Positions 25,158 through 33,250 of a stretch of DNA of 49,371 nt are shown here, in pieces. A program made the position numbers and the translations under genes. The stretch comes from Butyrivibrio sp. (lineage in GTDB: Bacteria; Bacillota; Clostridia; Lachnospirales; Lachnospiraceae). The notes under the pieces are model-generated. The model did not search any database, was not told where the DNA came from, and saw only the letters and a list, made by a program, of their open reading frames with translations. The stretch's first letter is position 1, and each line of letters starts with the position of its first letter. Location: positions 1,905 through 51,275 of the forward strand of contig SVFY01000022.1 in assembly GCA_015056625.1 (NCBI GenBank), given 5' to 3'.

Positions 25158-26887
25158 AGCGCAGAAACACGTTGAAATGGCAGATGCTAAGGCTAATGGC
25201 CCTTGGATGGTTTGTTCCACTAACAGCCATCGTGCTGCTGTTTCTCCTTGTGGTATCTGGCAGGATCGATCGCCAGAGCGAGCGCCTTATAACAACATCA
25301 ATGGAGAAGGCGGCGGAGATAAGTATCCTCCGCCTTTCTGATTGTATTGACGCATCCAAGGATGCATCATATCTTCCGTATATCAGAGATGCCTGGGCAA
25401 GGTACCAGTCTGATGGGGACGAGGGCAATCTCTACAATGACGTCACGAATTTTTTAGCAGAACAGTATAAATACAATCCAAGCTTTGATATAACAGCACT
25501 TATATTCATAAATGAACCGGAGATGATCTACTATACAGGTAACACCACTGGACGAGGAAGCGTCTCAAGGATCAGGTTTTTTAAAGATCAGGTCCAGAAA
25601 GAGGCTCTTGATATGTCGGAAAATCTTGATACAAGGACTGAGTTCTTTTCCATGGGCGGACATGTATATATGATCAGAAACCTGATGGGAAGGGGCTTTA
25701 AGAGGTATGCAGTCCTTGTAATGGAATTAAACCCTGAAGAGGTTTTTGAAAGTGTAAAGAGTGTCTGGGAATACCGGGGCATGAGCGTTATGTTTAAGGG
25801 GCAGCAGCTCTTTTCCGAAGGGGATATGCCAGAGAGCATTGATGTGCCGGTGAAAAATGATGAAGTTATTATGGCTGCTGTGGGCGGCAGGCAGATGGTT
25901 GTAAGCTCCAAGAAAAGTGTTGACGGAGATTTTACATACGCTGTTTCCTACGACGCCACAGCGGTTAATCTGGAAAAGAGGAGCATTACTGTTACCTTCT
26001 GTATCCTTTTGGTTTTCCTGATCCCTCTTATATATGTGGTCATGTACTTCTTTAACAGCAAGATCACGGGACCAATTTCAAATCTTACAGATGCCTCCAA
26101 GCAGATCGCAGATGGCAACTACGGTGTTAAGGCCAAGGTAAAGGAAAACAACGGCGAGATCACTGACCTGTCCAGGAACTTCAACAAGATGTCGGAAAAG
26201 CTTTCGGAGCAGTTCAACAAGATATTTGTTGAGGAGATCGCACTTCGCGATGCCAACATCCATGCGCTGCAGTCCCAGATCAATCCGCACTTTTTAAATA
26301 ACACCCTGGAGATCATCAACTGGGAAGCCAGGATGCACGGCGAGGAGAAGGTGTCCAGCATGATCGAGGCGCTGTCAGTTATGATGAGCGCCACCATGGA
26401 CAGGAACAGGCAGTCCCTTATAACTCTTGAAGAGGAAATGGAGTACGTCAATGCGTACCTTTACATAATAGAGTGCAGATACCAGGAGCGGTTCACCCAC
26501 ACAGAAGAGATAGATGAGGCTCTTTTGCCTGTGAAGGTTCCAAGGCTCATCATACAGCCAGTCATCGAGAATGCGGTTGAGTACGGAAACACTGGGGATG
26601 ACAGAAGGAGCATTGCTCTTAAGATAGAGGGCACAAGGGACGGCGAGAAGGTTGACATGAAGATAATGATCATCAATCCTGGAGAGCCCTCAGCTGAGGA
26701 TATGGCCAAGATAAAAGAACTCTTAACTGACGAGATTGATATTAAGCCAATGGAAGAGCGCTCCACAAGGATCGGTATAAGGAACGTCAACAGACGACTT
26801 AAGATGATCTACGGAGGCCAGAGCCACCTTACTATTGAACCCGACGGAAACGGAAATACAATCAGCACTATATTTGTCAAGAATTAA
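25154..26887 (+). CDS. YesM-type sensor histidine kinase
   Basis: A 577-residue two-component kinase. Membrane segments lie at ~11-33 and ~278-300 around an extracytoplasmic sensor, followed by HAMP (~300-355). The His_kinase (LytS/YesM-like) domain has the phospho-accepting histidine H379 in LQSQINPHFLNNTLEII, and the ATPase part includes IIQPVIENAVEYG and RIGIRNVNRRLKMIYGG. It overlaps the mutase gene by 4 bases (ATGA). The partner is almost certainly the AraC-type regulator at 30221, separated from it by the transporter genes. Such pairs usually sense an extracellular sugar, often through the binding protein; chitobiose or a longer GlcNAc oligomer is the likely signal. Confidence 0.92.
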   Translation: MKRRNTLKWQMLRLMALGWFVPLTAIVLLFLLVVSGRIDRQSERLITTSMEKAAEISILRLSDCIDASKDASYLPYIRDAWARYQSDGDEGNLYNDVTNFLAEQYKYNPSFDITALIFINEPEMIYYTGNTTGRGSVSRIRFFKDQVQKEALDMSENLDTRTEFFSMGGHVYMIRNLMGRGFKRYAVLVMELNPEEVFESVKSVWEYRGMSVMFKGQQLFSEGDMPESIDVPVKNDEVIMAAVGGRQMVVSSKKSVDGDFTYAVSYDATAVNLEKRSITVTFCILLVFLIPLIYVVMYFFNSKITGPISNLTDASKQIADGNYGVKAKVKENNGEITDLSRNFNKMSEKLSEQFNKIFVEEIALRDANIHALQSQINPHFLNNTLEIINWEARMHGEEKVSSMIEALSVMMSATMDRNRQSLITLEEEMEYVNAYLYIIECRYQERFTHTEEIDEALLPVKVPRLIIQPVIENAVEYGNTGDDRRSIALKIEGTRDGEKVDMKIMIINPGEPSAEDMAKIKELLTDEIDIKPMEERSTRIGIRNVNRRLKMIYGGQSHLTIEPDGNGNTISTIFVKN

Positions 26888-26985
26888 CAATTTCAGCAAT
26901 CTGATTTAAAGAGCTGTCAGGTTATTCTAATATCAGAACGACACGAAGGTATTTGTACGCGGACAGCGTGCAGAAGGGAGAATGT

Positions 26986-28389
26986 ATGAAAATGAAAAAA
27001 CTGACAGCAGTACTTATGGCTGCTACTATGGGTCTTACCATCTACGGCTGTGGCAGCGCAGCACCTGCAGAGGCTCCAGCAGAGGCGCCAGCAGCTACTG
27101 AGAGCGAAGCTCCTGCAGCAGAGGCACCAGCAGCTGAGACAACAGAGGCAGCAGGCCCTGTAGAGATCACAGTAACAACTACATTTGCTGGTGAGGACAG
27201 CAATGCCCAGAACTATAAAGATGCAGTTGCAGGCTGGGAAGCAGCTACAGGCAACACAGTAAGCGACACATCAGCAACATCTGATGAGACCTTCAAGACA
27301 AGGATCATCACAGACTTTGAGACAGGATCAGAGCCTGACGTATTATTCTTCTTCAACGGAGCAGACGCTAATGATTTCGTTAATGCAGGCAAGGTTGTTT
27401 CAATTGACGACATCAGAGCAGAATTCCCTGAGTACGCTTCTAACATGAATGATGACCTCATCGCAGCTTCACCTGCAGATGGCGTTAAGTACGCAGTTCC
27501 AGTTAATGGATACTGGGAAGCAATGTTTGTTAACACCAAGGTTTTAGAGGATGCTGGCGTAGAGGTGCCAGGCGCTGATTACACATGGGATCAGTTCCTT
27601 GCAGACTGCCAGAAGATCAAGGATGCTGGCTATGCACCAATCGCTGCAGCTCTTGGAAATATCCCTCACTACTGGTGGGAGTTTGCGATCTATAATCAGC
27701 AGACACCAGCTGATCACTTGAATATCCCTGGCGCAGCAGATGATGCGACAGGTTCTCAGTGGGTAGCAGGACTTGAAGACATCAAGGCTCTTTACGAGGC
27801 TGGATTCTTCCCTGACAACACTCTTTCAGCAACTGACGACGAGACATTTGCAATGTTCACAGACGACAAGGCTGCATTCCTTCTTGATGGTTCATGGAAG
27901 GTTGGTGGTATTGTTGGTTCATGCCAGTCAGATCCTGATGATCCAAGCACAATCGATGCAGATAAGCTTAGCCACTTTGATGTAACTTACTTCCCTGGAA
28001 AGGGCAACAGAAAGACAACAGATCTTGTTGGTGGACTTTCAATGGGTTACTACATCACAACCAAGGCTTGGGAAGATCCTGCCAAGAAGGCAGCAGCAGT
28101 AAGCTTTGTTGAGTACATGACAAGTGATGAGGTTGTTCCTTTATTCGCACAGCATACAGCATCAGCTCTTAAGAACGCTCCTAAGGTTGATGAGACTCAG
28201 TTCAACGCCCTGCAGGTTAAGGCTATGGATATGATGAGTGGTGTTACATCACTTACCGGCGCTGTACAGGATCTCTTTAACGGAGACTGCAGAGTATCTA
28301 CATTCGATGGAATGCCTGACATCGTTGTTGGCAACGTATCAGCAGCTGACGCAGTTCAGGAAGGTATCGACGTTTATAATGCTCAGTAA
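26986..28389 (+). CDS. ABC sugar-binding lipoprotein (family 1)
   Basis: The extracellular receptor of a CUT1-type carbohydrate importer. The 467-residue protein starts MKMKKLTAVLMAATMGLTIY with lipid Cys22, then has a low-complexity Ala/Pro/Glu linker (APAEAPAEAPAATESEAPA) to about residue 60. The mature domain contains FETGSEPDVLFFF and NGYWEAMFVNTKVL, typical of MalE/UgpB-like proteins. Codons are more biased than in its neighbours, in line with high expression. AAGGGAG lies 5 bases before ATG 26986; the longer frame from TTG 26953 would add 11 polar residues before the signal peptide and is unlikely. By context it binds chitobiose or related GlcNAc oligomers. Confidence 0.92.
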   Translation: MKMKKLTAVLMAATMGLTIYGCGSAAPAEAPAEAPAATESEAPAAEAPAAETTEAAGPVEITVTTTFAGEDSNAQNYKDAVAGWEAATGNTVSDTSATSDETFKTRIITDFETGSEPDVLFFFNGADANDFVNAGKVVSIDDIRAEFPEYASNMNDDLIAASPADGVKYAVPVNGYWEAMFVNTKVLEDAGVEVPGADYTWDQFLADCQKIKDAGYAPIAAALGNIPHYWWEFAIYNQQTPADHLNIPGAADDATGSQWVAGLEDIKALYEAGFFPDNTLSATDDETFAMFTDDKAAFLLDGSWKVGGIVGSCQSDPDDPSTIDADKLSHFDVTYFPGKGNRKTTDLVGGLSMGYYITTKAWEDPAKKAAAVSFVEYMTSDEVVPLFAQHTASALKNAPKVDETQFNALQVKAMDMMSGVTSLTGAVQDLFNGDCRVSTFDGMPDIVVGNVSAADAVQEGIDVYNAQ

Positions 28390-28426
28390 CTTTTTTTAGA
28401 GAAGGTTAATGAGGGGTTACTTTCGG

Positions 28427-28451
28427 CCGGCAAATCACAAGCATTTGCCGG
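28427..28451 (+). promoter_or_regulatory. Intercistronic hairpin between binding protein and permeases
   Basis: CCGGCAAAT pairs with ATTTGCCGG across seven bases, followed by TCGAATTTT. A stem of this sort after a binding-protein gene usually acts as a partial terminator or an mRNA stabiliser, giving more binding protein than permease. Confidence 0.6.
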
Positions 28452-28476
28452 TCGAATTTTAAGAGGGACTTGGGGT

Positions 28477-29364
28477 ATGTCTAATATATACAGGAACAAA
28501 AAATACGTATTGTTATTTCTGCTGCCTGCATTTCTTTTTCTTGTGGTCTATCTTTATTATCCATTTCTTGTAAACATATATGGAAGCTTCAGGCAGATCA
28601 AGAATCTTGGAACCTACGGGACCAAGTGGAATGAGCCTTTTTACGATAACTATGTAAAACTTGTGACAGATCCGGTTGTATGGACGTCACTTAAAAATAC
28701 AGTTCTTATGATACTGGCAACCATTGTTGGACAGGTGGGGATAGCTCTTTTGCTCTCGCTTCTTGTGGACAACATCGAAAGGGGCACACAGTTCTTCAGG
28801 ACTGTGTATTTCTTCCCTATCGTTATTTCAGCTACTGCACTGGGACTTCTTTTCAACCTGATCTTCCTGTACGACAAGGGAATGCTAAATCAGTTTTTGG
28901 AGCTCTTTGGAAAGACAACGCTCACAGACTGGAAGGGTGAAAAGCTTGCCATCTTTACCATGATGCTCCCTGTTGTGTGGCAGTATGTGGGATTTTACTT
29001 CGTTATCCTGGAGACCGGCCTTAACAACATCTCCCAGGAGCTGTACGAGTCAGCTGCCATCGACGGAGCAACAAGGTTTCAGAGAGTCATCTACATCTCT
29101 ATACCACTTCTTAGGAACGTCATCTGCACCTGCCTTACTCTTGGAGTTACAGGAGCTCTCAAGGTATTTGATCTTCCATGGACCATGTTCCCAAAGGGAA
29201 TGCCTCTTAAGGAGACTTTCCTTACAGGAACCTATATGTACTATCAGACCATGGAAGCCAAGAATGTTGACTACGGCGCAACTCTGGCTGTCCTTATCGT
29301 AGTTCTTGGAGTTGTGCTCTCAAGGCTCACAAGGCGTGTATTTAAAGAAAGCGAGGACTTCTGA
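28477..29364 (+). CDS. ABC sugar transporter permease, UgpA/MalF-like
   Basis: A 295-residue inner-membrane permease with six membrane segments, beginning with VLLFLLPAFLFLVVYLYYPF. The EAA loop that contacts the ATPase reads ELYESAAIDGATRFQRVIYI. It is translated with the second permease (1 base between stop and start). No ATPase gene lies in the locus, so a shared MsmK/MsiK-type ATPase encoded elsewhere must power it. The substrate is inferred from the chitobiose phosphorylase context. Confidence 0.93.
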   Translation: MSNIYRNKKYVLLFLLPAFLFLVVYLYYPFLVNIYGSFRQIKNLGTYGTKWNEPFYDNYVKLVTDPVVWTSLKNTVLMILATIVGQVGIALLLSLLVDNIERGTQFFRTVYFFPIVISATALGLLFNLIFLYDKGMLNQFLELFGKTTLTDWKGEKLAIFTMMLPVVWQYVGFYFVILETGLNNISQELYESAAIDGATRFQRVIYISIPLLRNVICTCLTLGVTGALKVFDLPWTMFPKGMPLKETFLTGTYMYYQTMEAKNVDYGATLAVLIVVLGVVLSRLTRRVFKESEDF

Positions 29365-29365
29365 T

Positions 29366-30217
29366 ATGAAAAGAAATAAACTGGGCCTTGCTGTTTTGTA
29401 CATCATTTTGGGAGCATGGGCACTTACAACTATCTATCCTCTTTTCTGGGTTTTGGAAAACTCCTTTAAAGCCAAGGACAAGATCCTTAATAACTCTTTT
29501 GCGCTGCCAGTTGGAGATCTCTTTACACTGGCCAATTACAAAAGAGCTTTTGACAGGCTGGATATCCTCCATGCCTACATCAACAGTATCTTTATCTCAG
29601 CATGCGTGACTATTGGAGTTATGATGCTGGCGGGGCTTGCTTCTTTTGCCCTTGTGAGATTTGATTTTAAACTAAAGAGATTCTGCCACACCATGGTAAT
29701 TGCAGCGATGATGTTTCCAGTGTTCTCCACCATTATTCCTGTTTATACCATGGAGACAAGCTGGCACATTACCAATACCTCAAGCTGGATACTTAACATG
29801 GTATCAGTTATCCTGCCTCAGGTTGCAGGAAATATCAGCTTCGCTATAATCGTGCTGATGGGTTATGTGCAGTCGCTGCCCTTAGAGCTTGAGGAAGCGG
29901 CTCACCTTGAAGGCTGCTCCATCCCACAGATCTTTTTCAGGATCGTGGTACCTCTTGGAAAGCCATCATTTGTAACAGTAGCCATATTCTCTTTCCTGTG
30001 GAGCTACAACGATCTGTTTACACAGATGTTCTTTCTGCGTCGCCCTGAGATGCAGGCAATCACAAGGCTCCTTAATGAACTTACTTCAAAGGAAGGAACC
30101 AATTACGGCCTTATGGCTTCGGCAGTTACACTGGTAATTATACCGGTAATTGTGGTATATATTTTCTTACAGAAGTATATAATTAAAGGTATGACAGCAG
30201 GTGCTGTAAAGGGATGA
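29366..30217 (+). CDS. ABC sugar transporter permease, UgpE/MalG-like
   Basis: The partner permease, 283 residues from ATG 29366. A longer frame opens at 29306 inside the previous gene, but GAGGA (29352-29356) and the typical start MKRNKLGLAVLYIILGAWAL support 29366. There are six membrane segments. The EAA loop is ELEEAAHLEGCSIPQIFFRI followed by VVPLGKP, and the C-terminal end YIIKGMTAGAVKG is a standard MalG-type tail. Its stop is 3 bases before the regulator gene. Confidence 0.93.
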   Translation: MKRNKLGLAVLYIILGAWALTTIYPLFWVLENSFKAKDKILNNSFALPVGDLFTLANYKRAFDRLDILHAYINSIFISACVTIGVMMLAGLASFALVRFDFKLKRFCHTMVIAAMMFPVFSTIIPVYTMETSWHITNTSSWILNMVSVILPQVAGNISFAIIVLMGYVQSLPLELEEAAHLEGCSIPQIFFRIVVPLGKPSFVTVAIFSFLWSYNDLFTQMFFLRRPEMQAITRLLNELTSKEGTNYGLMASAVTLVIIPVIVVYIFLQKYIIKGMTAGAVKG

Positions 30218-30220
30218 CAG

Positions 30221-30964
30221 ATGTACAAAGTCTTGATCGTGGACGACGAGCCCGTTATTGTTGAGGGTCTTCGCAAGATCGTCGACTGGGAAAAATATAA
30301 CTGCGTGGTTGTAGGAACAGCCTCCTCAGGAAAAGAGGGACTGGAGATGACTGAGAAGTATCAGCCGGACATTCTTTTCACCGACATAAGAATGCCTGGA
30401 ATGGACGGCCTTACAATGATCGCAGCGCTGCGTTCTGAGCACAGGAACATGCAGATCGTGATCCTGACTGGTTATCGTGACTTTGAGTATGCAAGGACTG
30501 CACTTAATCTTGGAGTTTTCAGGTATCTGGTCAAGCCCTCCAAGATGAAGGAACTGGACGAAGCCATGGAGAGCCTTACAGAGAGGCTTGATAAGCTTGG
30601 CAGGTCCAAGGAGCAGGAGGCCTTAGAGGATACTGAGAACGCCAACAACTTCGTAGTGAAGCAGGCTCTTTCCTACATCGAACAGCACTACAAGGAAAAG
30701 CTCCAGCTTACGGATGTGGCTGAAAAGGTCTATGTAAGCCACTGGCATTTAAGTAAGCTTCTTAACAGCACAGGCAAGAGCTTTTCTGATCTTTTAAATG
30801 AAGTCAGGATTGAGAATGCCAAGAAACTCATGGAGGATCCAACCCTTCATATAGCGGACATCTCTGAGAGGGTGGGCTTTGCAGACACTGCGCATTTTTC
30901 CAGGGTGTTCAAGAAATATACCGGTATGAGTGCCGGCGAGTATAGAAACAAATACCTGAGGTGA
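30221..30964 (+). CDS. YesN-type response regulator with AraC HTH
   Basis: A 247-residue regulator: receiver domain with acidic pair D8-D9 and phospho-acceptor D55 (ILFTDIRMPGMDG), then a two-HTH AraC domain at ~145-245 (KLQLTDVAEKVYVSHWHLSK and ADISERVGFADTAHFSRVFK). It is the partner of the histidine kinase at 25154 and likely controls this locus. Placing kinase and regulator on either side of the transporter genes is a little unusual, since they are mostly adjacent. It is followed 6 bases later by nagA. Confidence 0.93.
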   Translation: MYKVLIVDDEPVIVEGLRKIVDWEKYNCVVVGTASSGKEGLEMTEKYQPDILFTDIRMPGMDGLTMIAALRSEHRNMQIVILTGYRDFEYARTALNLGVFRYLVKPSKMKELDEAMESLTERLDKLGRSKEQEALEDTENANNFVVKQALSYIEQHYKEKLQLTDVAEKVYVSHWHLSKLLNSTGKSFSDLLNEVRIENAKKLMEDPTLHIADISERVGFADTAHFSRVFKKYTGMSAGEYRNKYLR

Positions 30965-30970
30965 GAAACT

Positions 30971-32122
30971 ATGAAGATTACTGGAGCTGAAGTTTACGGA
31001 CCTGACAGACTTTTTTCCAAAAGAGATATCTATGTTAAGGACGGGATCATTGCTGAGTCTGGTGATGAAGACGTGGTGATCGATGGGACCGGATGCATAG
31101 CTATTCCTGGATTTGTGGATATTCATTTCCACGGCGCCATGGGTCATGACGTTTGTGATGGAAACAGCAAGGCCTATGAGGTGATCGGAAAGTATGAACT
31201 TCAAAATGGTGTCACAGCCATGTGCCCTGCGACACTAACGCTTCCAGTTGAGGAACTTTGTAATGTACTACGGCTTGGAGCTGAGTACGCCGAGAATGTC
31301 CCTGAAGATGGCGCAGACCTTGTGGGCTTTAACATGGAAGGACCATTTATCAGCAGGGAAAAGAAAGGTGCCCAGAACGAAGCCTACATCATGGAGTGCA
31401 ATGCTGATGTGGTAGATAAATTTGTGGAAGCTTCCAAGGGACTTGTTAAAATAATTGGTCTTGCCCCAGAAGTTAATCCGAAATTTAAGGAGTACATTGC
31501 GGCGGTCAGGGACAAGGTGAAGGTGTCTCTTGCCCACACAGGGACTGACTATGAGACGGCAGCAGCTGCTATAGAGGCTGGAGCATCCCATGTGGTCCAT
31601 CTCTACAATGCCATGACAGGCTTGACCCACAGAGCACCCGGCGTTGTTGGGGCAGCATCTGACTATGAAAATGTTACCTGCGAGATGATTCTTGATGGAG
31701 TTCACATTCATCCAGCTGCAGCGAGAGCTGCCTACAAGCTTATGGGAAGAGAGCGTATCATCCTTATAAGCGACAGCGCCCAGGGCACGGGAATGGCTGA
31801 CGGTGACTACACTCTTGGAGGCCTGCCTGTTGTAAAGGAAGGTAAGTACTGCAGACTAAAATCTGACGGAACAATAGCTGGATCTGTTTCAAATCTCTAT
31901 GACGTTTTCCGGACAGCAGCTCTTGAGATGAAGATACCTCTTGAGGATGTAATAGACAGCTGCACCATTAATCCTGCCAGATGCATAGGAGTTGATGACA
32001 GGTATGGATCCATTGAAAATGGAAAGATTGCTGACATTTTACTTATAGAAAAGCAATCCTTAAAACTTTCTAAAATCATCAAAAACGGGAGGGAAATAAG
32101 CCAAACACATTTGGCGTATTAG
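30971..32122 (+). CDS. nagA: N-acetylglucosamine-6-phosphate deacetylase
   Basis: Removes acetate from GlcNAc-6-P to give GlcN-6-P. The 383-residue amidohydrolase has the metal motif HFH (52-54, GFVDIHFHGAMGHD), the MEGPFIS strand, AHTGTDYETAAAAIEAGASH with HLYNAM, LDGVHIHP, and catalytic D268 in LISDSAQGTG. Length and motif order are standard. As last gene of the locus it completes the route from chitobiose to GlcN-6-P. The next enzyme, NagB, and a kinase for the free GlcNAc are not in the window. A long terminator hairpin begins 8 bases after the stop. Confidence 0.96.
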   Translation: MKITGAEVYGPDRLFSKRDIYVKDGIIAESGDEDVVIDGTGCIAIPGFVDIHFHGAMGHDVCDGNSKAYEVIGKYELQNGVTAMCPATLTLPVEELCNVLRLGAEYAENVPEDGADLVGFNMEGPFISREKKGAQNEAYIMECNADVVDKFVEASKGLVKIIGLAPEVNPKFKEYIAAVRDKVKVSLAHTGTDYETAAAAIEAGASHVVHLYNAMTGLTHRAPGVVGAASDYENVTCEMILDGVHIHPAAARAAYKLMGRERIILISDSAQGTGMADGDYTLGGLPVVKEGKYCRLKSDGTIAGSVSNLYDVFRTAALEMKIPLEDVIDSCTINPARCIGVDDRYGSIENGKIADILLIEKQSLKLSKIIKNGREISQTHLAY

Positions 32123-32130
32123 GAAATTAT

Positions 32131-32171
32131 AAAGGTCCAAACCAAGCTCGATGAGTTTGGTTTGGACCTTT
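32131..32171. terminator. Terminator of the chitobiose/nagA operon
   Basis: AAAGGTCCAAACCAA pairs perfectly with TTGGTTTGGACCTTT. An outer pairing of TAGGAAAT with ATTTCCTA lengthens the stem (about 32120-32182). A small hairpin, GGTGC-TAC-GCACC (32185-32197), follows. The rest of the gap up to 32364 is AT-rich; a TATAAT at 32247-32252 could serve the next gene but lacks a good -35. Confidence 0.8.
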
Positions 32172-32364
32172 ACTATTTCCTATAGGTGCTACGCACCGTA
32201 TGACCATTTTATATTTATTTTCGAAATATGATAAATGAATTTAATGTATAATAAGAAGTGGATGTTCGATAAATCGTATAGTTTGGAGATCTTATATAAT
32301 TATAATTGCCATAAATAAATCAGCCACGTATAAATAATTAAGACTATAAGGAAAGGCGGTAGAA

Positions 32365-33204
32365 ATGAAAATTACAACAATAACAAAAGACAATCTTGAG
32401 TATTTTAAAGAATTTATCACCTCAGAGGATGAAAAGTTCATAAATGAGGATCTTAAGATATTGCCAATCGGGCTTGTGGCTGACGAACTAAAAAAAGGCG
32501 AAAACATAGCAGCCGGAGCCATATGTATAAGGCCGGATGATTTTCTTTTGAACATAACATCATTCTATGTTGCTCCGGAGTTCAGAGGCAAAGGCGGAGG
32601 AAAATTTCTTTTGGATGAAACCAAGAGGATCTTCGGTCAGGAGAACATGGAGTTTAACACCGAGTTTCTGATCTATGGCAAGGAGCAGGAAGACTTTGCA
32701 AACTTCCTTGAGGAGTACGGATTTGAGTACGCAGACCCAGAGTATGACTGTTACCTGACAACAGTTGGGGATCTTAAGAATACCAAGCTCTTTGGAAAAA
32801 AAGGAAGTGGAACAGAGTTTTCAGAGATAGACCAGAAGCTATTAAAGCACGCTACAGGTGAAGCTGAAAAGTCAGGAGCGATGACGCCTGTTAACGGACT
32901 TACATCACCAAGGATAGATAAGGATGTCAGCGTGGGCATCATAAATAACGGAATTCTCGAGTCCTATCTTGTATTTGAAAATATATCAAAAGACCTGTTG
33001 CTTCTGTCAGCTATACATTCTAAGGACAAGTCGCCGGTAGAATTGCTGCACATGTTAGAGAAGAGCACAGATCTTTTGCAAAAGAAATTCACAAATAATC
33101 ACAGGATACTGATCCAGCCAGTTGATGAAGCCGGAGAAGATATTATCCTGAACCTGTTTGAGGATATAAATGATATCTCCTGCAGATACAGATACGTGAT
33201 CTGA
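32365..33204 (+). CDS. GNAT-family acetyltransferase with extra C-terminal domain (paired with giant 2)
   Basis: A 279-residue protein. The N-terminal half is a GNAT fold: core strand plus acetyl-CoA loop at 67-79 (FYVAPEFRGKGGG), followed by a helix GKFLLDETKRIFG. The C-terminal half (~140-279) is a second alpha/beta domain containing GIINNGILESYLVFE and SKDLLLLSAIHS. Its layout is matched by the GNAT at 44668, although the two are far apart in sequence. It begins after AAAGGCGG and ends 46 bases before the 2275-residue giant, so the two are probably co-transcribed. The acetyl acceptor is unknown; the lysine-rich giant is an obvious candidate (inference). Confidence 0.8.
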   Translation: MKITTITKDNLEYFKEFITSEDEKFINEDLKILPIGLVADELKKGENIAAGAICIRPDDFLLNITSFYVAPEFRGKGGGKFLLDETKRIFGQENMEFNTEFLIYGKEQEDFANFLEEYGFEYADPEYDCYLTTVGDLKNTKLFGKKGSGTEFSEIDQKLLKHATGEAEKSGAMTPVNGLTSPRIDKDVSVGIINNGILESYLVFENISKDLLLLSAIHSKDKSPVELLHMLEKSTDLLQKKFTNNHRILIQPVDEAGEDIILNLFEDINDISCRYRYVI

Positions 33205-33250
33205 AGACACGATAAAACATTTTGATTTTCAAATGTAAGGAGCATTAGAT

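Noticed and set aside
32123..32364. Possible tRNA or small RNA after nagA
   Set aside because: The pairing is a terminator stem with a short AT-rich stretch; no cloverleaf or tRNA consensus boxes.
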